Part shown: piece after piece, positions 20,966 through 32,277 of the stretch
How the letters are laid out: the number at the start of each line of letters is the position of its first letter
Numbering within the stretch: the stretch's first letter is position 1
Source: Chamaelirium japonicum
Lineage: Eukaryota; Streptophyta; Magnoliopsida; Liliales; Melanthiaceae
DNA: 64,000 bases
Assembly: GCA_947650365.1 (NCBI GenBank)
Contig: OX393555.1
Location: forward strand, 11,608,340-11,672,339
Direction: 5' to 3'
Notes under the pieces: model-generated
The model's input: only the letters and a program-made list of their open reading frames with translations
Databases searched by the model: none
Told to the model about the DNA's origin: nothing
Made by a program: the position numbers and the translations under genes

Positions 20966-21829
20966 ACAACGACAAAAAATCGATCCACCGTGACACCACC
21001 CTCCACATACAAAAAGAAGCTACCTCTGGTGCCACGGAAGAACTAGCATTAGCAACATGGCCAAAAAGAATAAGTTGCCACAGCAACCCCCGATCTGCCA
21101 CTGAGCCATGAGCCGCTGCACCGAGACACCGGTATCCGTCCCACCAACCAGAGGAGGGGGTCATGATACCCATAGTCGGAACATCCGCCACAAGTGGGTC
21201 TGCGTCAAGATCCGCCAAACCGGCTGTACCAATAGGAAGCCGCCACCCCGAGCCTGGCAGTGGCCGTCGAACTAAGCATGAGAGGGTCAGTGCGTCCCAT
21301 ACGAGAGTCGAGCACCAAAAACCGCTGCCACAGACACTGACCAAGACGGCTAAGGCAAGGCTATACACACCAAACCCCTACATAAGAGAAGGGGGGAGAA
21401 GAGACCCAGTATCTACATGGAAATGGAAGGAAAACAAAAATTCTAACATAGGGGTGAAGATTGACCGAAATCCTGGCCTCCCTATTGTCACTGACGGCAG
21501 TTGAGGAGGCCAAGAGGGAGATCGACGAAACCCTACACCAGAGAAAAGGGCGGAAAGGGGAAAGGGGCGCTTCGAGCCTCGGGGTTGAGCGTTGAGAACC
21601 AAAGATTTTAGGGTTCTAAACTTGATTGCTCCATTTTGTTTGACGACAAATGCTAGTCACCGAATTCCTAACTAATGCCAATATGTACTAATGCAAGTTG
21701 GACATATAGCATAAGTTCGGGGAAGGGAGTTTTGCTACTCTCCGGTTGGTGTTCACTTGATTTTTGACGGTCGGGGCCTATAGCTGTCCGATGGCAAGCA
21801 CCCCGATAAATGATTGTGCTCGTCAGCTT
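20966..21829. other. Unassigned sequence beside the tandem units
   Basis: No gene was recognised. On the minus strand the sequence runs into the tandem units without a break in style, so it may be one end of the same unknown transcribed repeat. The minus frames (for example 20838-21368) are long but show no domain. Confidence 0.35.
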
Positions 21830-23290
21830 GTCATTGGAAGAATGTGGAAATCAAACAAAAATTACGTAGAAAGGAGCTTGATTCTACTCCAATAGTAATG
21901 CAATAAGCCGGTAGCACCTAGGCGCATGGGATGCGGAATCCAGAGTAAGGATGTGCAAAGGTATTTTCATCATGCGTGGTAGTGCGCGCATCCTGACCAC
22001 TAATTCCGCATCGGACGCACCCGAGCTGCGCCAGCCTTTTGCGTTATTAAAGGAGAGTGGAACTCGTTGATTATGTGCACACCGCGCAAAAAGCGTACAT
22101 CGATACAAAATACTTTTTCTTCACCAGGACCGTGGGTTGCATATATCTTACCATGTGAGCTATCAGTTGGAGACACAACATGGGATTCATTGTAACCAAA
22201 AGAGTTAATTCATTTTTCATCAATGTGCAAAAGTAGGATTGAAAATAAAACACAAGGAGAAGATATCATTCGATTGGAATTTGAATAGTTCTTTCTTCAT
22301 CAATGTGCACAAGTAGGATTAAAAATCAAACACAAGAAAAAGACATCATTCGATTAGAATCTGTATATGCACAATTATAATTGAAAATCAAACACTAGGA
22401 AAATATGTCATTCGATGGGATTTTGAATAGGACTTGAGGCCACAACCGAAACTTTATATTCTACAAAATTGAAAGAATTTAAAAAAAATAGACACAAGCA
22501 TGTTAAACATGTTGAGTAAAGAGAAATGAGGGCCATGTAAAAAGGAAAATGGTTCAACAAGTTTTAATCAAGATGAGACCACCAAGCATGTGGCAACTTG
22601 GAGTCATAGGGTGACACAAAAATAAATTTATCATTGGAAGAATGTGGCCCCTAATCAGAGGAAATCAAACAAAAATTATGTAGAAAGGAGCTCCACTCTA
22701 CTCCAATAGTAACACAATGAGCCGGTAGTACCAAGACGCATGAGATGCGGAATCAAGAGTAAGGATGCGCAAGGGTATTTTCATCATGCGTGGCAGTGCG
22801 CAAATCCTGACCACTGATTCCGCATCGAACGCACTCGAGCGGTGCCAGCCTTTTGCGTTACTGGAGGAGAGTGGAACTCATTGATTATGTGCGCACTGCG
22901 CACAAAGGGTACACCGGTACAAAATACTTTTTCTTGACCAAGACTGTGGGTTGCATATATCTTACCATCTGAGCTATCATTTGGAGACACAACATGGGAT
23001 TCATTGTAACAAAAAAAGTTAATTCTTTCTTCATCAATGTGCACGAGTAGGATTGAAAATTAAACACAAGGAGAAGACATCATTCGATTGGAATTGGAAT
23101 AGTTCTTTCTTCATCAATGTGCACAAGTACGATTGAAAATCAAACACAAGAAAAAGACATCATTCGATTGGAATTTGAATATGCACAATTAGGATTGAAA
23201 ATCAAACACTAGAAAAAGATGTCATTCGATGGGACCACCAAGCATGTGGCAACTTGGAGTCATAGGGTGACATAAAAATAAATTTATCAT
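21830..23290. repeat. Segmental tandem duplication, two copies of about 0.7-0.8 kb
   Basis: Copy 1 (about 21830-22640) and copy 2 (about 22632-23290) share ordered blocks. Examples are GGAAGAATGTGG (21838, 22638), TGCATATATCTTACCAT (about 22138, 22953) and GACCACCAAGCATGTGGCAA (22576, 23234). Offsets are about 800-815 bp at the left and about 660 bp at the right, so one copy has an internal deletion. Smaller repeats of ATCAATGTGCACAAGTAGGA occur inside. No coding function is seen. Confidence 0.75.
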
Positions 23291-23533
23291 GCATTAAACA
23301 TCATGTGGCTAGTAGAAATCGAAAAATTGGAGGCTAATAGAAAGTGAGCATACTTGGTGGCTTGGATCTAAGTAGGAGTCTCTTTCTTAGGTCCATAGCA
23401 ATCATACTTGCGGTTGTGGAATTACAATTGATTTGAAACACTCTCAGCCACGGACGACCGTGATGATGTGGGCCAATCAAGCAAATATAAGGGTAGTCCC
23501 CTTCATTTCCAAAAGCCTCCAAGAAAAACTTTA

Positions 23534-23900
23534 GAGCATCTCTAATGGGCTCCTAGGCTTGTCATCTTTCATTATTGTAGCGAAACAAAAGGAGGATGGG
23601 GTTAAACGGCGCTCCAACGGGCTCAATAGATGTTTCCCTATCTAAACTTTTGCTATTGCTCTCATTAGGACTCACAAGAGGAGTAGCATGACTTTCGAGC
23701 GTGGGCCCCCCAGTTTGAATAAAACAAACTTTCCTTGCCTTCGTTAATTTCTTGAAAAGCCCCCATCAAAAGTTGTAAAATAGGGAAGGCACCTAGGAGC
23801 CCGTTAGAGTGCTCTTCAATCCCTACTCCCTACTTTGCCTATATGACAGTTAGGATCTCCTAGAATATGGAAGGCACCTAGGAGCCTGTTGGAGATGCTC
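23534..23900. mobile_element. PIF/Harbinger (Tourist-like) MITE, 367 bp, TSD TTA
   Basis: The left end GAGCATCTCTAATGGGCTCC and the right end, read in reverse complement, GAGCATCTCCAACAGGCTCC form imperfect inverted repeats. The flanks are TTA at 23531-23533 and 23901-23903, the usual 3-bp target of PIF/Harbinger elements. There is no coding capacity. Confidence 0.8.
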
Positions 23901-23903
23901 TTA

Positions 23904-24239
23904 TTATATTTGATTATTTACCTTTATGACATCATGGTGGATCTTTGGATAAAAATTAATAATTTGTCTAAGTCAGGTGAGGTCCCAAAAATCTAACCAT
24001 TCTTAGATAAGATTGTGTTGCTTGTATTTGTGAAAACCTTGGTTTTCGCAGTGTTTGATTGTAAATATGAGTCCATAAAAAGTGAAATGGTTCAATCAAT
24101 ATCATGGGAAGAAAAATAAGGATTTTTTTTGGGTAAATTACACTTTACCCCTTGAAGTTTAGCCCAAAATCACTTAACCCCCTGAAGTTTTTTTGTTCAG
24201 TGCTCAAAGTAATCTGATAGAGAGTAGAGAAGAATAAGA
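23904..24239. other. AT-rich spacer with a MITE-like fragment
   Basis: At about 24133-24205 a GGGTAAATTACACTTTACCC start and a CACTTAACCCCCTGAAG block match one end of the MITE family seen whole at 55243-55496. Only one end is present here. Nothing else was recognised. Confidence 0.5.
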
Positions 24240-24690
24240 GCTTGTCTTCATCTTTGATCTTCACTTTGACATTCAATAATTCAGACATAAATTAAACTTA
24301 CTGAATTCGTTAAGGTGATGATGGATAGAAGTATCTTCATTCATGCGAAACGTGTAAAACTGCTGCTTTAAAAATAATTGATTTGTAAGAGACTAAGTTA
24401 TTTACCAACTTTCAAGCTTCGACCAAATCGACACTGTGGATTTCTCATAGTAAATGACGATAAACTTAATATTATTTGCTATAAAAGATCGAATGGTACT
24501 GCATGTCTAGGGTCAAACACTTTTCAATCCATCTCTGACATATCTGTAGGCTTCGCCTTCAGATTTTACAAAACTTTGTGTAGACCATGTTGAATTAACA
24601 AAACTCACATGCTAACTTGCCAAAATACGAAGTTAAACTTTCGATCGAACTTCTCTATACAAGTTTCATATTTGGCACCTTCGATGAATT
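24240..24690 (-). pseudogene. Broken Copia gag fragment
   Basis: The minus-strand translation shows Copia Gag landmarks in order across several stop codons: IWSKLES, then SLTNQLFLKQQFYTFRM, then SIHHHLNEF, then KIKDEDKLLF. Frame changes and stops make it non-functional. It lies directly downstream (on minus) of a Copia-type primer-binding site and LTR, so it is the start of the same element. The rest of the element is missing. Confidence 0.7.
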
Positions 24691-24742
24691 GGTTGCCATT
24701 GTAATTGATCAAGAACGGTAACCTAATGCTTTGATACCAGTT

Positions 24743-25455
24743 TGTTGTGATCCTGTAATGATATCGGATTGAAAAATCCAACACTTAGTCATTCTGACCA
24801 TGATGGGTTCAAAAAGATAAATTGCACAAACAATCCTCCGATTGATCGATGTGGGATAAAAAACCAATAACAAGTAGAGAAAAGAGCAAGGGAAAACAAT
24901 AAAAAAGCAAACACAAATAGATAACACGAGATTTACATGAAAACCCTTGCGAGAGAAAACCACGGGTGAAGACGATTGGACGATCAACTAGAATAACGAA
25001 ACAAACGGAGGTACAAGCGATGCTCAACTCCAACGAAATGAACTCTCTTTACCGAGAGCACCTCCTCCTTATGAAGCCCTCACCAAGACTCCCTCTCGAA
25101 GAAACAATGTTTTATCTTACTTCCAAGCCCTATATCTACCTTTATATATAGGGGACTAGGTTTACATTAGATCTCTGTCGAATTTTTCATCCAACGGTTG
25201 AAACATATCCGAAATCCGTCAAGAAAACAGTCCAAAACATGTAGGAAAACACCCAACCTATGCAAGCTGTACATTGGGCGCTTGGTCGCACTCGACCGCG
25301 ATGTTTTAGTCGAAGGTCTGGATGGAAAGGCGCCCGAGCTCCCAGGATTGGCGCCATGGCGAAATCGACTGGAGGGAGGAGAGGGGGAAGGCTCTATTGA
25401 CTTTGGTGCCCGGGCAAACTTGTGCTGATGGCTGGGTAACACGTCATCTCCAACA
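24743..25455 (-). mobile_element. LTR of a truncated Copia element, 713 bp
   Basis: On the minus strand it starts TGTTGGAGATGACG and ends CAGGATCACAACA, giving TG..CA ends. It is followed after a two-base spacer by TGGTATCAAAGC (plus-strand 24729-24740), the initiator-Met tRNA primer site typical of Copia. A TATATATA box is at about 25141-25148. The second LTR and most of the inside are absent, so no target duplication can be tested. A hAT element sits just outside its outer edge. Confidence 0.7.
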
Positions 25456-25467
25456 GAGCCTTGGCAA

Positions 25468-26046
25468 TAGGGCTGCAACTCGGGCGGGTTGGGCGGGTTG
25501 AGGGGTCAACCTAGGCTCAGCTCAAGAGGTTGAATCCTCTGCTCAAGCCCAACCCAACCCGAGGTCGGGTTGAACTTGCCTAGCCCAAGCCCAACCCATC
25601 GGATTGGCTAGGTTGATTGAGTTGTGCGAGACGGGTGGCCAATTTCAACATGGTAAAGGATAAACAATCAAAATATAATAATTCATTTGCAATAGTACAA
25701 CACATAAAGCAACTCTTTGCATTCTTATATGGGTGATGGTCCATCGTTGGATCGATAAATACCGATCCAACGTTGGCCATTAGAAGCGGGATAAATACTC
25801 ATTAAAGTTCCACCACAATGCAACTTCAACTTGTATTCAACAGATGATCCAATAGATGGATTCTGATCAGACCTATTCAATATTATATTATATTAAAAAT
25901 GTATTTATCAAATAGTCAGGTTTCGGGTTGGATCAGGTTGCTCGAAACCTCAGTCCAAACCCAATCCATACATGTAAAATCCAAACCCAAGCCTGTCCAA
26001 ATTCGGGTTGGGCTTGGGTTGACCTGCCCAAGTTGTAGCACTACTA
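25468..26046. mobile_element. hAT-type non-autonomous element, 579 bp
   Basis: The left end TAGGGCTGCAACTCGGGC pairs with a right end that reads, in reverse complement, TAGTAGTGCTACAACTTGGG, with a three-base insertion. The flanks CTTGGCAA (25460-25467) and CTTGGCAG (26047-26054) match at 7 of 8, as expected for a hAT 8-bp duplication. The ends are rich in GGGTTGGGC repeats and the middle is AT-rich. No transposase is present. Confidence 0.75.
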
Positions 26047-26054
26047 CTTGGCAG

Positions 26055-26528
26055 ATGCTGGCCACACTGCCGTTGTTTCCCCTTGCTTGTGTGTTCAAAT
26101 AACATTTTATATTGCAAGAATTAGCATAAGTTGCAAGAATATCATTATTCAATTGTCATCTGAGAAGACACAGTAGACGAAATACAATCAAAGGTAGAAA
26201 TAGAAGAAAAGGGGGTCCCACATAACTTGTGAGGTCCAAATCTTACTCTAAATTTGTTTACATGATTAATATGCTTACACGCAGTGTGGGTAAACAGCCG
26301 CCCACATGCCACGCGTGAGGATAATCTTTTTTCTTTTTTTAGAGCTCAGATCTTCTCCAGTCGGTCGACCTCGGTCGGTGGGCCCTCACGCATTACAGCC
26401 GTGCGACGGTAGCGATCCGGAAGTAAATCGGACTCCATCCAACTGCACATGGCTGTGATGCGCGCCGGGCGACCGACTGGAGGAGATCCGGACTCTTTTT
26501 TTCATCAAAAATTGATCAAAAACCATTT
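26055..26528. other. Intergenic DNA, nothing recognised
   Basis: No coding domain, terminal repeat or RNA gene was found here. Confidence 0.4.
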
Positions 26529-26567
26529 AATTTCATTAGTAAATTCAACTTAAAACCTTATTCAAAC

Positions 26568-28775
26568 CAGGTTGACCCCGATGTAGATCCGCCCACTGGC
26601 CCCCAACCCGACGGCTCCGACGTGATAGTTCGAGATCGGCAGCCGGGCCAGCCCCTGCGCCTGCATCCGGACCCCGACGGCCCTACGCCCGTCTCCGGCC
26701 CGGCCCCGGCCCTGCGCCCGTCTCCAGCCCCCGGCCCTGCGCCCGTCCGCCCGGCGCTCCACCCTCTGCGCCCGCCGCCTGGCCCTGCGCAGCCTGTCGC
26801 CTCGCCGCTGCCACTACCGTTGCTGATGCCCGTCGCCTCGCCGCTACCGCGTTGGTCAATTCAGCCGTCGGCCGGTGCTCCTCTCTCATGTCCAGGTCGC
26901 GCACGAGGCGCGCCCCATCCCGATCTTCTCTCCTTTCTCTCTCTCTTTCCTTATCTCCTCTATTTCTCTCATCCGATCATCTCTCTTGTCTCTCTCTCTT
27001 AAAACTGAATCACAGCAATCCGGCAGTCCCTTGCCCTCTCTTTTATTCCTTCACTCTCTTCATAGCTGATCAGAGCCATCCGATTTGCATTGGACGGCTC
27101 TACACCAAATCCGACCCAGTGATCCCCTTTGAGCCCGTGAATGCGCCGTGCGGCCGTGCTCTACACCTCTCTCTATATAAATGATCACAGTCATCCATCC
27201 TGCATCGAACGACTGTGCTTTGCGACTTGCTGCATCCGACCCGACACGGCCCTTTGCACCCGATCCAACCCTCTTTCACCTGGCCCTTTGCACCACCCGG
27301 ATCCTATGCTCATAGCATCTCGCCACCCGATCCGGCCATTCCGTACCTAGCCGGCTCTTCGTATTTTTGCCTTGCACTATAATCTGTTGCGCTCTCTCTA
27401 CGGCCCTGCGCTCGAGCTGCCGCTCCTCCTTCAGCTCCAGCCCGCGCCCATCGGCCTTACTGGCTGCCGGAGCCCTAAGCCGTTTGATCCGGCCGCCTTG
27501 GTGTCCCGCACCCGCCGTCCGCTGCGCCTTGAGCTTTGCCCTCCCGCCTTGCGCTCTGTGCCCTTGCGCTTCCTTGGTACTTTTATGCTCTGTGCCCTAC
27601 CGGTCCACCTTGCACCCTTGGATCCTCTCTCTTTCTCCGGTCACTCTTGTGACCCTTTTGATTCTCTCTAGTTCCGGTCACACTTGTTTTGTGCCAGCTT
27701 TTGGATCCTCTCTCGTTCCGTCACACTTGTCTTGTGCCGGCTTTTAGATCCTCTTTAGTTCCGGTCACACTTGTCTTGTGCCGGAGTTTGGATTCTCTCT
27801 CATTTCGGTCACACTTGTCTTATGCCGGCTTTTAGATCCTCTTTAGTTCCGGTCATACTTGTTTTATGCCAGCTTTTGGATCCTCTCTCGTTCCGGTCAC
27901 ACTTGTCTTGTGCCGGCTTTTAGATCCTCTTTAGTTCCGATCACACTTGTCTTATGCCGGCTTTTGGATCCTCTCTCGTTCCGGTCACACTTGTCTTGTG
28001 CCGGCTTTTAGATCCTCTCTAGTTCCGGTTACACTTGTCTTGTGCCGGCTTTTGGATCCTCTCTTATTTCAGTCACACTTGTCTTATGCCGGCTTTTTGG
28101 ATCCTCTCTCGTTCCGGTCATTATTGCGCCGGCTTTCGGATCATCTTCCTTTCCTTGGTCATGTGACCCTATCAGAGCTTTGACTCTTCAATTTCTCCTT
28201 CTTCTTTGTCTGTGATGATTGAGATCTTCTAAGAGGTGTTAAGTACTTGCTTCGGCCGGGTGCTTGCCTCCTATGAGGTCTCACGCATTCACACCTTTTC
28301 TTAGCCGATCTCTCTCTTTTCGGCCTCCTTTATTGTCGGCTTCCTCCGCTCCGATCCTTAGTGATCATTGCCAATTCCCCCGGTTGACCTGCTTACAGGT
28401 TGGCCGAGTTCACCCGGTTGTCCTGTTTGCAGGTCAATCGAGTTTTCAGGATACTTGCTTGCAGGTCGCCCTGGCACTATCTTTACTTTACAGCATAAAA
28501 AGAATAGGTTATTTGATGTATTTTTTTTTCCTTCTTTCTCCTTTCTTTTATTAAGCAAACTGATGTCGGTTTATACCTTACATCAGTTTGACGGGGGGTA
28601 TTAGATGTAGTATGTTAGTATTCTATTAGTCTCACATCGGTTGTGGTAACGTAATGGTGTGTGTTCTCTCTCTATATAAAAAGAGGTAGTCTTATGTAAT
28701 ATTACTGAGATTAATGAGATAATACAAGGAGTTCTTCTCCCCAAACCTATTCTCTCTCCCTCTCTCTTTGTAACA
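26568..28775 (+). mobile_element. 2.2-kb insert with an LTR-like right end, between 39-bp direct repeats
   Basis: The identical 39 bases at 26529-26567 and 28776-28814 (starting AATTTCATTAG and ending TTATTCAAAC) flank this segment. Its right end, about 28603-28775, looks like a short Copia or TRIM-type LTR. It begins TGTAGTATGTTAG after a GACGGGGGGTATTAGA polypurine-like stretch, contains CTCACATCGG and TATATAAAA, and ends TTTGTAACA. No matching left LTR exists. The left part is C/T-rich and includes a 44-bp tandem array. It could be a rearranged non-autonomous LTR element. Confidence 0.55.
27640..28125. repeat. Tandem repeat, about 44-bp unit, 10-11 copies
   Basis: Units of the form TTCCGGTCACACTTGTCTTG plus TGCCGGCTTTTAGATCCTCT repeat with the CACTTG core at about 27681, 27724, 27768, 27812 and on to about 28076. 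Copies alternate between two variants, TTAGATCC and TTGGATCC, which suggests a dimeric higher-order unit of about 88 bp. Confidence 0.9.
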
Positions 28776-28865
28776 AATTTCATTAGTAAATTCAACTTAA
28801 AACCTTATTCAAACTAAAATTTGATTAGTTAATTAAAGGTTGGTGCATTTGTCCGACATTTATTT

Positions 28866-29079
28866 ATTAATTTTTTTTGAGATCAGCTGGTGTCTTAAAG
28901 CCTTTCGGGCTATGGCACAATTCAAAACCCGAACGAATCCCTCCGAGAATGAAGCCTGACCCATTCAGTAATTCCCACTGCACTCCTGAATAAACTGAGG
29001 GGAGGAAGAGATGAACCCACAACCCCCTCACCAAAGCATTAATTGCTTTCCCAAATCTCCTAACTACTGGTGGGTTAGA
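28866..29079 (-). mobile_element. tRNA-derived SINE, second copy
   Basis: On the minus strand it starts AACCCACCAGTAGTTAGGAG and ends with CCGAAAGGCTTTAAGACACC, GATCTC and an A run. It is full-length by comparison with the copies at 48555 and 50083. The pol III B-box region reads GTGGGTTCATCTC. It ends where a hAT-like element starts. Confidence 0.7.
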
Positions 29080-29867
29080 CTAGGGGTGTTCACGGGGTGG
29101 GGTTGGTTCGGTTTCTTAAAATTTTTGGAACCGAACCGAAGTTGACCTGTTTTCTAAAAATGGAAGACCGACCCATTACTTGGTAGAAAACCAAACCAAA
29201 CCAAACCAATCATGAAATGTTCGGTTTGGTCACGCGGGTCAGTCAAATTGTTTGGCAGTCAAATAAGATTAGTCAGATTCTTTTATTTCTCTTATTAAAT
29301 ATAATATTTTTATCCACAATAGAAAGATATCACAAATAATAATGCCCAAATGAAAAGATATCACAAATAATAATGCACAAATATTCAGCTCAAAAATTTT
29401 CCCGAATTCGTCGGCTCGATTGACGTGGCAGTGCACAACTGGTGGCTGAAAAGATTTAAATATCGTTGGTAAGTTTCAGCCACCAGTTGTGCGCTGCCAC
29501 GTCAATCGGGCCGGCGAATTCGGAAGAAATCTTCGGACTGAATAGTATTTCTCTAAAAAAAACCGTAATATACATAAATAATATGATCTAGCAGTTAAGT
29601 CATCCAATATCCTAGGGATTTAGAGTTTTAATCCACACCGTGAATAGTTCTAGGCTTAACATCTAAGGTTTAAACATTGTATTGTTAGTGCCTCGGTTTG
29701 GGTTGGTTCGGGCTATAAATCTTACAACCCGAAACTGAACCAAACTTAGCCGGTTTATTTTTATAAAAACCGAACCGAGTATTACAAAATACGTCTAATC
29801 CAAACCAAACTAAATTGACCGATTCGGTTCGATTTACCATATCAACCCGAACCAATGTACACCCCTA
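29080..29867. mobile_element. hAT-like element with a nested foldback
   Basis: The ends are TAGGGGTGTTCACGGGG and, in reverse complement at the right, TAGGGGTGTACATTGG. Both arms carry GGTTCGGTTT-type repeats. The 8-bp flanks (GGTTAGAC and GGAAGCTA) do not match, so the target duplication is lost or an end is misplaced. A palindromic MITE is inserted at 29379-29552. Confidence 0.6.
29379..29552. mobile_element. Nested foldback MITE, about 174 bp
   Basis: Two arms of about 75 bp are near-perfect inverted repeats, both containing GATTGACGTGGCAG and CACAACTGGTGGCTGAAA. The loop is about 20 bases, so almost the whole element can form one hairpin. It interrupts the hAT-like element around it and is therefore younger. 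Confidence 0.75.
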
Positions 29868-31096
29868 GGAAGCTATCACGATCGTCCGATGCCACTCCCA
29901 TTCGCGAGAGCAATAGTATTTTTTCTAAGTTCGCACTGACTCTTGGGCCCCGCCATCATTTCTTGGGTCTGATTTGTTTTTAAGATTGTTGATAAGATTG
30001 TACGAGTAGCATTACTCCTTTTTTTTTTCTTTTTCTTTAGGGGAGGGGTTCCACATGGCACCACACAGCCGAAAGTCTTTCCATTTGGGTGTAGTATAAT
30101 CAAGCATGAAAAACGGATGGACCTAACAAATATTATTTTCTAAGAATAGTATATATCAATATCTATGGAACTAGAGATATCAAAGTCTCCATCATTGATG
30201 GCATCTTGTCCTTTTCACCTACCCAAGACTTAGCTAACCTAAGTGCAAAGGGTGCGGCTATATACAACTCGTAGTTTACCGAAGAAGAACCACTCAAGAG
30301 GTAGCCCATGGTTATCCAAGGGCAACCCGGGCACCCCCACACACTTTCTCCACTCTCCCTTCCTCCCTTGTTATCGGTGCTCATACAGGCCGCTATCCAC
30401 CACTGCCGTTATAGGTCATCGAACGTCTGCCTCCCTCCTTAATTATCCTCCTCCACGGGTTCCATCCAAACCACCCCAACCTCCCACTTCCTCCTCTCTG
30501 ATCCTCTTATTCCTCCACCTCCCTCCTCCTTCCCCTTCTTCTTCCTTTTTCATCTAAAATACAACGACTTGGTTATTGGAGATTGAGCTTCTATACATCA
30601 CATTCGGCCATTGGAGGCAAATGTATGGTTTCCTCAACAAACTACGAATGAGTTGTTACGAAAGTTGTATCGGTGCTTGCGGCAGCCTCCCTATCTACAG
30701 CATTTGTTGAAGGCGATGAGGTGGTGAAACATCGAAAGGAGTGGACATCAGATGATATTCCTACGGACTTCATGATTGGGGATCCTCCTCCCTTCGCGGT
30801 TGCCTAGTGATTTGGCACAGTATGTGCGAACTTGCCTCCCGATTTTTTAGGATGTTTGGTGCATAACTATTGGTGCTCTATATTGCCTGACTAAAGCATA
30901 TGATGTACTTGTAATGATCTCATGTGATCAATAGTGTAATCATCTTCTACAAAAAATAAAAAGAAAAATGGACGCATTTCTCTAACCATGACGTATGTAT
31001 TGAATAGTCTTCTTGATTCTATGGCAGCCCACCAGCCCCCCCTCCCCCATCCCCCCCACTCTCTCTTCTCCTTTTTAAATCTTTTATAATTAACCA

Positions 31097-31098
<2 letters not shown>
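29868..31098. other. Intergenic DNA, nothing recognised
   Basis: About 1.2 kb without a recognisable gene. A pyrimidine-rich stretch at 30330-30550 gives open frames of low-complexity Ser/Pro type. Reading 30560-30810 gives no family resemblance. Confidence 0.4.

Positions 31099-31179
<81 letters not shown>
31099..31179. repeat. (TC)n microsatellite, about 81 bp
   Basis: An uninterrupted TC dinucleotide tract, 350 bases before the second LTR element. Confidence 0.95.
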
Positions 31180-31182
<3 letters not shown>

Positions 31183-31528
31183 TGGGGATGTGAGTCCGAT
31201 GTGTGATCGGATCGAGCAGTATTTTAATTGTTATAATCTATGCACAGCATCAATTCTAGTACAATTCTAATAAAGCTGGAGTTCAGATCTCATTGCTGGA
31301 GTGCGATTCATTTTTGGGTCGCTAACCATTGTGCGACTGTAATGTGCACTGGGCCCACCAACCGGGGCTGACCTATTGGAGGAGATCTGAACTAATAAAG
31401 CTGAGGCCATTGGTGCCATGAGGCAGCCTCTCCTTCCGCCCTTTTAATTGCATTTATGATTAAATCTCTCTCCCTTTCACACCCACACACAATGGGGAGC
31501 AAGATTCGGTGATGATGGACGATCCGAT

Positions 31529-32137
31529 TGTGGGTGCAAAAATTGTACCGGACCAGATCAGAGCAGCATGGGCCCGCGCAACGGCCCAAGTGAGTAAGCC
31601 CGCCCGGGTGCATGGGCCCACTCTACGAGGCTCGCAGATCAAGCCCTCCCCCTTATTGGGCCCGAACAACGGCCCAATAAAGGCCCAGCAAGGAGGCCCA
31701 GAACCAGTGCCACATCATCATCGCCACGTCATCGCTGCCATATCGGGCTCATTCCTACGCTATAAAAGGACCCCCAAGGCATCCAGGAAAGTGGTTGGTC
31801 ATTCGATCAGAGGAAGAGAGGATCCAGAGCCAGAGCCCTCTATTCTCCCCACCTTGTTCTCTTCTAGTTGCTCCGTGCAACCCCACTGTACGACGCTTCT
31901 CTCGGCCTGTCGAGAGAACGCTCACCCTTTGTATTCAAATTATAGTGAAGATCAGGTGGCACCTCTCGCCCGGAGACGTAGGTCGTAAGGCCGAACTCCG
32001 TCACCAATCCTTGTGTCATCGCTCTTTATTCTCTCTATCTATTCTCCCATCTCTTTAACTCTACAAACAATCCAATTCAATCAAGGCTGTGGGGGGCGGG
32101 ATTCTCGATCAAGGCGGCTCGGAAATTTCCCCCCACA
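31529..32137 (+). repeat. 5' LTR of the 7.5-kb element, 609 bp
   Basis: It contains GGGCCC/GGCCCAA motifs, a TATAAAA box at 31761-31767 and a pyrimidine-rich U5. Compared with the 3' LTR it lacks six bases near 31816 and has G instead of A in GTACGACGCTTC. Confidence 0.93.
31761..31767 (+). promoter_or_regulatory. TATA box of LTR promoter
   Basis: TATAAAA sits 232 bases into the LTR; the matching box in the 3' LTR is at 38624-38630. Transcription would begin about 30 bases downstream. Confidence 0.65.
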
Positions 32138-32142
32138 ATCTT

Positions 32143-32160
32143 TGGCGCTGTCTGTGGGAT
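32143..32160 (+). other. Primer-binding site of the 7.5-kb element
   Basis: TGGCGCTGTCTGTGGGAT starts five bases after the LTR. This sequence type is characteristic of plant Tat-like and related Gypsy elements and differs from the 17.3-kb element's site. Confidence 0.75.
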
Positions 32161-32277
32161 ATCGTTAGAGGTCTTACCCACACCTCTACCGACTCCTATT
32201 CAACTTGTGGTGACGAGCCACAAGTCCTTCTCCAAATCAACATCAACGCCTTCATCACGCCGACATCAACACGCTCG

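Noticed and set aside
20838-21368. 176-aa minus-strand frame near the tandem units
   Set aside because: No domain was recognised, and it overlaps the tandem repeat. Calling it a LINE ORF1 would be guesswork.
30560-30810. Possible transposase or gene fragment
   Set aside because: The translation has two short open stretches separated by stops and no recognisable family motif.
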